From Bryobacter aggregatus MPL3 (GTDB taxonomy: Bacteria > Acidobacteriota > Terriglobia > Bryobacterales > Bryobacteraceae), in contig NZ_JNIF01000003.1 in NCBI RefSeq assembly GCF_000702445.1, positions 868,001 through 932,000 on the forward strand: a DNA stretch of 64,000 nt, given 5' to 3'. The notes under the pieces were generated by a model. The model made no database searches. It was not told the origin of the DNA and was given only the letters and a program-made list of their open reading frames with translations. This document shows positions 61,081 to 64,000 of the stretch, piece by piece. Positions within the stretch are counted from its first letter, which is position 1, and every line of letters starts with the position of its first letter. A program made the translations under genes and the position numbers.

Positions 61081-61177
61081 TGATGACAATGAGACTGCCG
61101 AAGGCGTCGTGAACGAAGTGAACGACTACTTCAAGAACGACGTTGCTGAAGCAACGTCCATGCTTCGCATGGTTCCT

Positions 61178-61195
61178 CTTTTGCGTACCTGCAAT
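61178..61195. promoter_or_regulatory. 18-bp palindromic box upstream of the small conserved ORF, copy 2
   Basis: CTTTTGCGTACCTGCAAT matches site 59511-59528 at 15 of 18 positions and site 39807-39824 at 17 of 18. It lies 23 bases upstream of the start codon, the same distance as in copy 1. Confidence 0.55.
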
Positions 61196-61218
61196 GGTAA
61201 ATACCAACAGGAACCATC

Positions 61219-61524
61219 ATGGACTCTTTGCTCACCAACCTCGCCGACGAACTCCTCGTCCAAGACATCACCGAACCAAGCGCCGTTCTTGGCTCTCTTT
61301 CAGACGACGATCTCCAAGCCGCCTGCGATCACATCCTCGAACAGTTCGCCCTGGAACTGCTGATCGGCGCTCACGAAAATTCGGACTGGTTAGATGGCAA
61401 GCTCGTCATCGACGCCAACCACGGCCCCATCCATCTCCTGCAAGCCGCCTTCTACGCCGTCAAGCTCGAAGTGCGGCGACGAGGTTTTCTCGGCGGCTGC
61501 TTACGCAATAGCGTTTCCTGCTGA
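61219..61524 (+). CDS. small conserved ORF at cassette boundary, copy 2
   Basis: 101 residues. It shares DSLLTNLADELLVQDITEPS, AHENSDWLDGKLVIDANHG and QAAFYAVKLEVRRRG with the ORF at 39848, with differences spread over the protein. The last 15 residues differ where the variable cassette begins. No family is recognised. It is convergent with the immunity gene at 61531. Confidence 0.65.
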   Translation: MDSLLTNLADELLVQDITEPSAVLGSLSDDDLQAACDHILEQFALELLIGAHENSDWLDGKLVIDANHGPIHLLQAAFYAVKLEVRRRGFLGGCLRNSVSC

Positions 61525-61530
61525 CCACGC

Positions 61531-61881
61531 TCACTTACTCTTTATCAGCGGCGACGCCGCTTCCGCAGAAGCCACAAGATCGGCGAGACATCCCCCGCAG
61601 TCAGAGATTTCCGTAAGAGCCTTCCAAAACTCGGTCTCGTTCAAATCATCGTTTCCGCTGATACGCTTGAACATCCGTTTTGTGAGCCGATGCATCACTT
61701 CATTCAGCGCACGAAGTCTGTTCGGCTCTGATACCCCAGAAGTTCCAGGCTCGTATGTGTCACGCCCTCGAATCGTCAACTCAAACGCCACTTTCGCAAG
61801 GAATGCATTCTTTGCTTCCGGCGCTGCGTCTTCAAGCTCACCTACGAATGCCAACCCGTTAGGTTTGTCGTCCAGAGTCAC
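61531..61881 (-). CDS. putative immunity protein of secreted mini-Rhs toxin 4
   Basis: 116 residues from a GTG that overlaps the toxin stop (GTGA). It is soluble and helical (RLRALNEVMHRLTKRMFKRI; FWKALTEISDCGGCLADLV), with a CGGC near the end. Not assigned to a family. Immunity is inferred from coupling. Confidence 0.62.
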   Translation of the reverse strand: MTLDDKPNGLAFVGELEDAAPEAKNAFLAKVAFELTIRGRDTYEPGTSGVSEPNRLRALNEVMHRLTKRMFKRISGNDDLNETEFWKALTEISDCGGCLADLVASAEAASPLIKSK

Positions 61882-62843
61882 TTCAGGACCTCTCTGGGCA
61901 GTGAGTTCACGTCCACTCCACGTTCCATCAGAACCTTGATGCGATGATTTCCGTCCATGACTCGCCCATCAGGCTTCACTTTGAGACCTTCTTCCAAGCC
62001 TGGCTTCAAAGTGTCAATGATCTCCTGGGTTGACTTCTTGCGAAGACCATCTAGGATCGTCTTGCTTAACGTTGCCTCGGAGTGGATAAGTCTCAAAGGG
62101 GCTTGTGCGCCACCACTTGGACCAATCATCATCGTTCCCACAAGGACTGTTGCAGCGGCAGCTTGGCCGACGAACTCTTTAGTAGTAGGCGTGTTCTCCA
62201 ACAGCTTTGGACGCTCTTTAAACATCCAGGCGAAGTAGTTGTTGGCGGTGCTGTCTAGCGCAAAGAGCGCATTCAGGACGAATGCCCCAACAGCATTGCC
62301 CTTCTTTCCGGTAACTGTCACCGAATTCGTGTTGTTGTTACTGTCGCCAATGGTCCCGCCCGAACAGGGACCAGGAAACAGCCCACTCCCCTCATCCGTG
62401 TAGCCACCCGCAGCTTGACTGCATCTGCCAGTGGGGTCGACAAACCGCAGTGGGTTGTTCCGAGCGTAGCTGTACAAATTCCAGCTTTGTGGATTCTTCT
62501 CCCACTGGTCCGCAAAAGGAACGTCAGGACTTGTGAAACGTCCTTGGGCGGCACTCATGTAGCGTGCCGAGAAAAAGTCCAGCCCCGTCTCTGCATCCCG
62601 TTCCTTGCCGGAACAACAAGGTCTGGCGCTTGAATCGTACAAGCATCCCGGCAACCCAGGTGCGATCAGTACGTTAGCGGCGGAATCAGCCCGGTGCGAG
62701 ACCAGCGCAAAGTTGGCGACCCCCAGATGCGGTTTTTCGGCTACGAGCGATGATCTTGGGATGTTCGCAAAGACGGGAAGACAGACGGCGGCTAAAACAA
62801 AAAGCTGCGCCGTTGCTTTAGCCGCCTGGATCACTGCGGCCAT
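61878..62843 (-). CDS. secreted mini-Rhs toxin 4 with ParB-like tip
   Basis: 321 residues. A signal peptide (TAQLFVLAAVCLPVFA), the linker (VAEKPHLGVANFALVSHRAD) and the Rhs core (SGKERDAETGLDFFSARYM ... LRFVDPTGRC) come first. The tip of about 180 residues ends with TLKPGLEEGLKVKPDGRVMD, GNHRIKVLMERGVDV. The DGNHRI motif is that of ParB-type nuclease/ATPase-like domains found in polymorphic toxins. It follows intact recombinase copy B by 27 bases. Confidence 0.72.
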   Translation of the reverse strand: MAAVIQAAKATAQLFVLAAVCLPVFANIPRSSLVAEKPHLGVANFALVSHRADSAANVLIAPGLPGCLYDSSARPCCSGKERDAETGLDFFSARYMSAAQGRFTSPDVPFADQWEKNPQSWNLYSYARNNPLRFVDPTGRCSQAAGGYTDEGSGLFPGPCSGGTIGDSNNNTNSVTVTGKKGNAVGAFVLNALFALDSTANNYFAWMFKERPKLLENTPTTKEFVGQAAAATVLVGTMMIGPSGGAQAPLRLIHSEATLSKTILDGLRKKSTQEIIDTLKPGLEEGLKVKPDGRVMDGNHRIKVLMERGVDVNSLPREVLK

Positions 62844-62870
62844 TTTACCGTGTGGGTGGGGTGGATGTGT

Positions 62871-63926
62871 TTACACTTCCGGGTCTTCGTCGTTCTCATC
62901 ATCGAGCGCAGCGAACACGTCGGCGGCATCCGGGCTGGCGCTCTTCGTCGTCGGTCGATCCTTCGTGAGCTTCGCCGGGTGCGTGGCCCGGTGGATTTCC
63001 TGAAGCTGGCGGATCGCCACATGCGTGTAAATTTGCGTCGTCTTCAGATCGGCGTGGCCGAGCATCGCCTGGATGAAGCGTGTGTCTGCGCCGCCTTCGA
63101 GCATCAACGTCGCCATCGTGTGCCGGAACATATGGCACGATCCCTGCTTGTTGATTTGCGCCGCCTTCACGTACATGCTCACCAGTTCGGTCAGGTAGTC
63201 CAGCGCAAACGGTTCGCCGACATTCGACAGGAAGACGAAGTGTTCATCCGGTTCGCTCACCAGTTGCGTGCGGGACTCGTCCAAGTATTTGCGTACCCAG
63301 GCGGCGGCACGGTCGCCCAACGGAATCATGCGATCCTTCTTGCCCTTGCCCTGGCGGATGGTGAGCGTCGAGCGCTCCAGGTCAAGGTCCCACAGCTTCA
63401 GTTGCGCCAGTTCCAGCCGCCGTATCCCGGTCGAGTAGAACGTCTCCAGGATGGCTCTGTCACGCAAGCCAAGAGGATCGTGGATGTCGGTCTGCAACAT
63501 GATCTGCTCCACTTCCGAGGCCGACAGCACGGCCTTAGGCAAGCGGAACGCCAACCGGGGCAGTTCCAGTTCCGACGCCGGATTGTGCAGGATGTGATGA
63601 TTCCTCGCCATCCAACGGAACCACACCCGCAGCGGCACCAGACGATCATGTTGGGCGTTGAAGCCGAGCGGCTGGCCGTCCTTCTTGCGGTAATGGAACA
63701 CGTAGCGCTGATAGGCTTCAAGCACCGTGCGAGTCACTTCCACTGGCTCGGTGATGCCACGATCCGCCACCCATGCGAGGAAGAAGCGGATATGCACACG
63801 CCGCCCCTTGATAGTGTACTCGGAGTAGTTTTTCGTGAGCAGGTCTTCGAGATGTTTTTCCATCAGCAGCGCCAACGGTGTGGTGGGCCGCTCGGCAGGT
63901 TTGCGAGGCTTGCGGACACGAGCCAT
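62871..63926 (-). CDS. tyrosine recombinase/integrase (intact copy B)
   Basis: 351 residues, nearly identical to the copy at 54616-55671 with a handful of changes, mostly in the acidic tail (KLTKDRPTTKSASPDAADVF). All catalytic residues are kept (Arg, His265, Arg268, His291, Tyr300). It overlaps a second primase copy at its start, so a whole further module begins at the right edge of the window. Confidence 0.93.
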   Translation of the reverse strand: MARVRKPRKPAERPTTPLALLMEKHLEDLLTKNYSEYTIKGRRVHIRFFLAWVADRGITEPVEVTRTVLEAYQRYVFHYRKKDGQPLGFNAQHDRLVPLRVWFRWMARNHHILHNPASELELPRLAFRLPKAVLSASEVEQIMLQTDIHDPLGLRDRAILETFYSTGIRRLELAQLKLWDLDLERSTLTIRQGKGKKDRMIPLGDRAAAWVRKYLDESRTQLVSEPDEHFVFLSNVGEPFALDYLTELVSMYVKAAQINKQGSCHMFRHTMATLMLEGGADTRFIQAMLGHADLKTTQIYTHVAIRQLQEIHRATHPAKLTKDRPTTKSASPDAADVFAALDDENDEDPEV

Positions 63927-64000
63927 CAGCGGACCCCTGCATGGTTATGGCGATGTGCGGCTACGACCGGATTTTCATCGATCTCCACAGAAGTGCTGTT
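63926..64000 (-). CDS. CHC2 primase, C-terminal end of a second copy (partial)
   Basis: The last 24 codons (STSVEIDENPVVAAHRHNHA and the GVR end) are identical to those of the primase at 55671-58670, including the ATGA overlap with the recombinase. The gene continues beyond the window. Confidence 0.9.
   Translation of the reverse strand, partial: NSTSVEIDENPVVAAHRHNHAGVR

Overview
The window looks like a chromosomal segment of an Acidobacteriota bacterium, probably of the Bryobacterales/Solibacter type. The best clue is the large secreted protein at 11659-15111. It ends in a domain resembling the C-terminal domain described from Solibacter (TIGR03437) and sits among other secreted beta-propeller and Ig-like proteins. 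A single-operon type II secretion system and high-GC codon use fit. No rRNA, tRNA or CRISPR array was seen.

Bases 1-33800 are an ordered core region. A fluoride channel gene overlaps an FAD oxidoreductase. A compact minus-strand isc operon (iscR-iscS-iscU-iscA-hscB-hscA-iscX, then a TerC-type membrane protein) follows, with a near-consensus promoter and a palindromic operator at iscR and no ferredoxin gene. Next come a peptidoglycan-binding-domain protein, a family 2 glycosyltransferase, a PLC-like phosphodiesterase and two large secreted proteins. A minus-strand operon from 30991 to 17916 reads ECF sigma factor, putative anti-sigma factor, a hypothetical, then gspE, F, G, H, I, J, K, a PilM/PilN-like GspL, GspM-like, GspC-like, a hypothetical and gspD. 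An O-methyltransferase, a secreted propeller and a cupin close the core.

Bases 33800-64000 are a dense accessory island. It is built from repeated copies of one integrative module and from Rhs polymorphic-toxin pieces, broken up by IS elements (IS66, IS5, IS630, and IS3, IS481-like and IS1380-like remnants). The module reads, on the minus strand, CHC2 primase/ATPase - tyrosine recombinase - a short secreted protein - immunity gene. The secreted protein consists of a signal peptide, only the last Rhs core motif, and a variable C-terminal toxin. Four copies of the recombinase/toxin part are present: two complete and two with truncated recombinases. The toxin and immunity genes usually overlap by four bases (ATGA or GTGA). 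Each of four immunity genes is met convergently by the 3' end of a small conserved plus-strand ORF, full length or truncated, so the toxin/immunity pair looks like a cassette exchanged between conserved flanks. A 327-bp highly structured repeat and an 18-bp palindrome recur at module boundaries. The same palindrome occurs twice in the control region of a serine recombinase.

Two large 5'-truncated Rhs proteins, nearly identical in their cores, carry different tips: a HEFGH zincin-like tip, and an unrecognised tip. The second tip, with its exported immunity protein, also occurs as a diverged pair at 45419-46368. Displaced tips and orphan immunity genes fill the gaps, as expected from repeated tip replacement.
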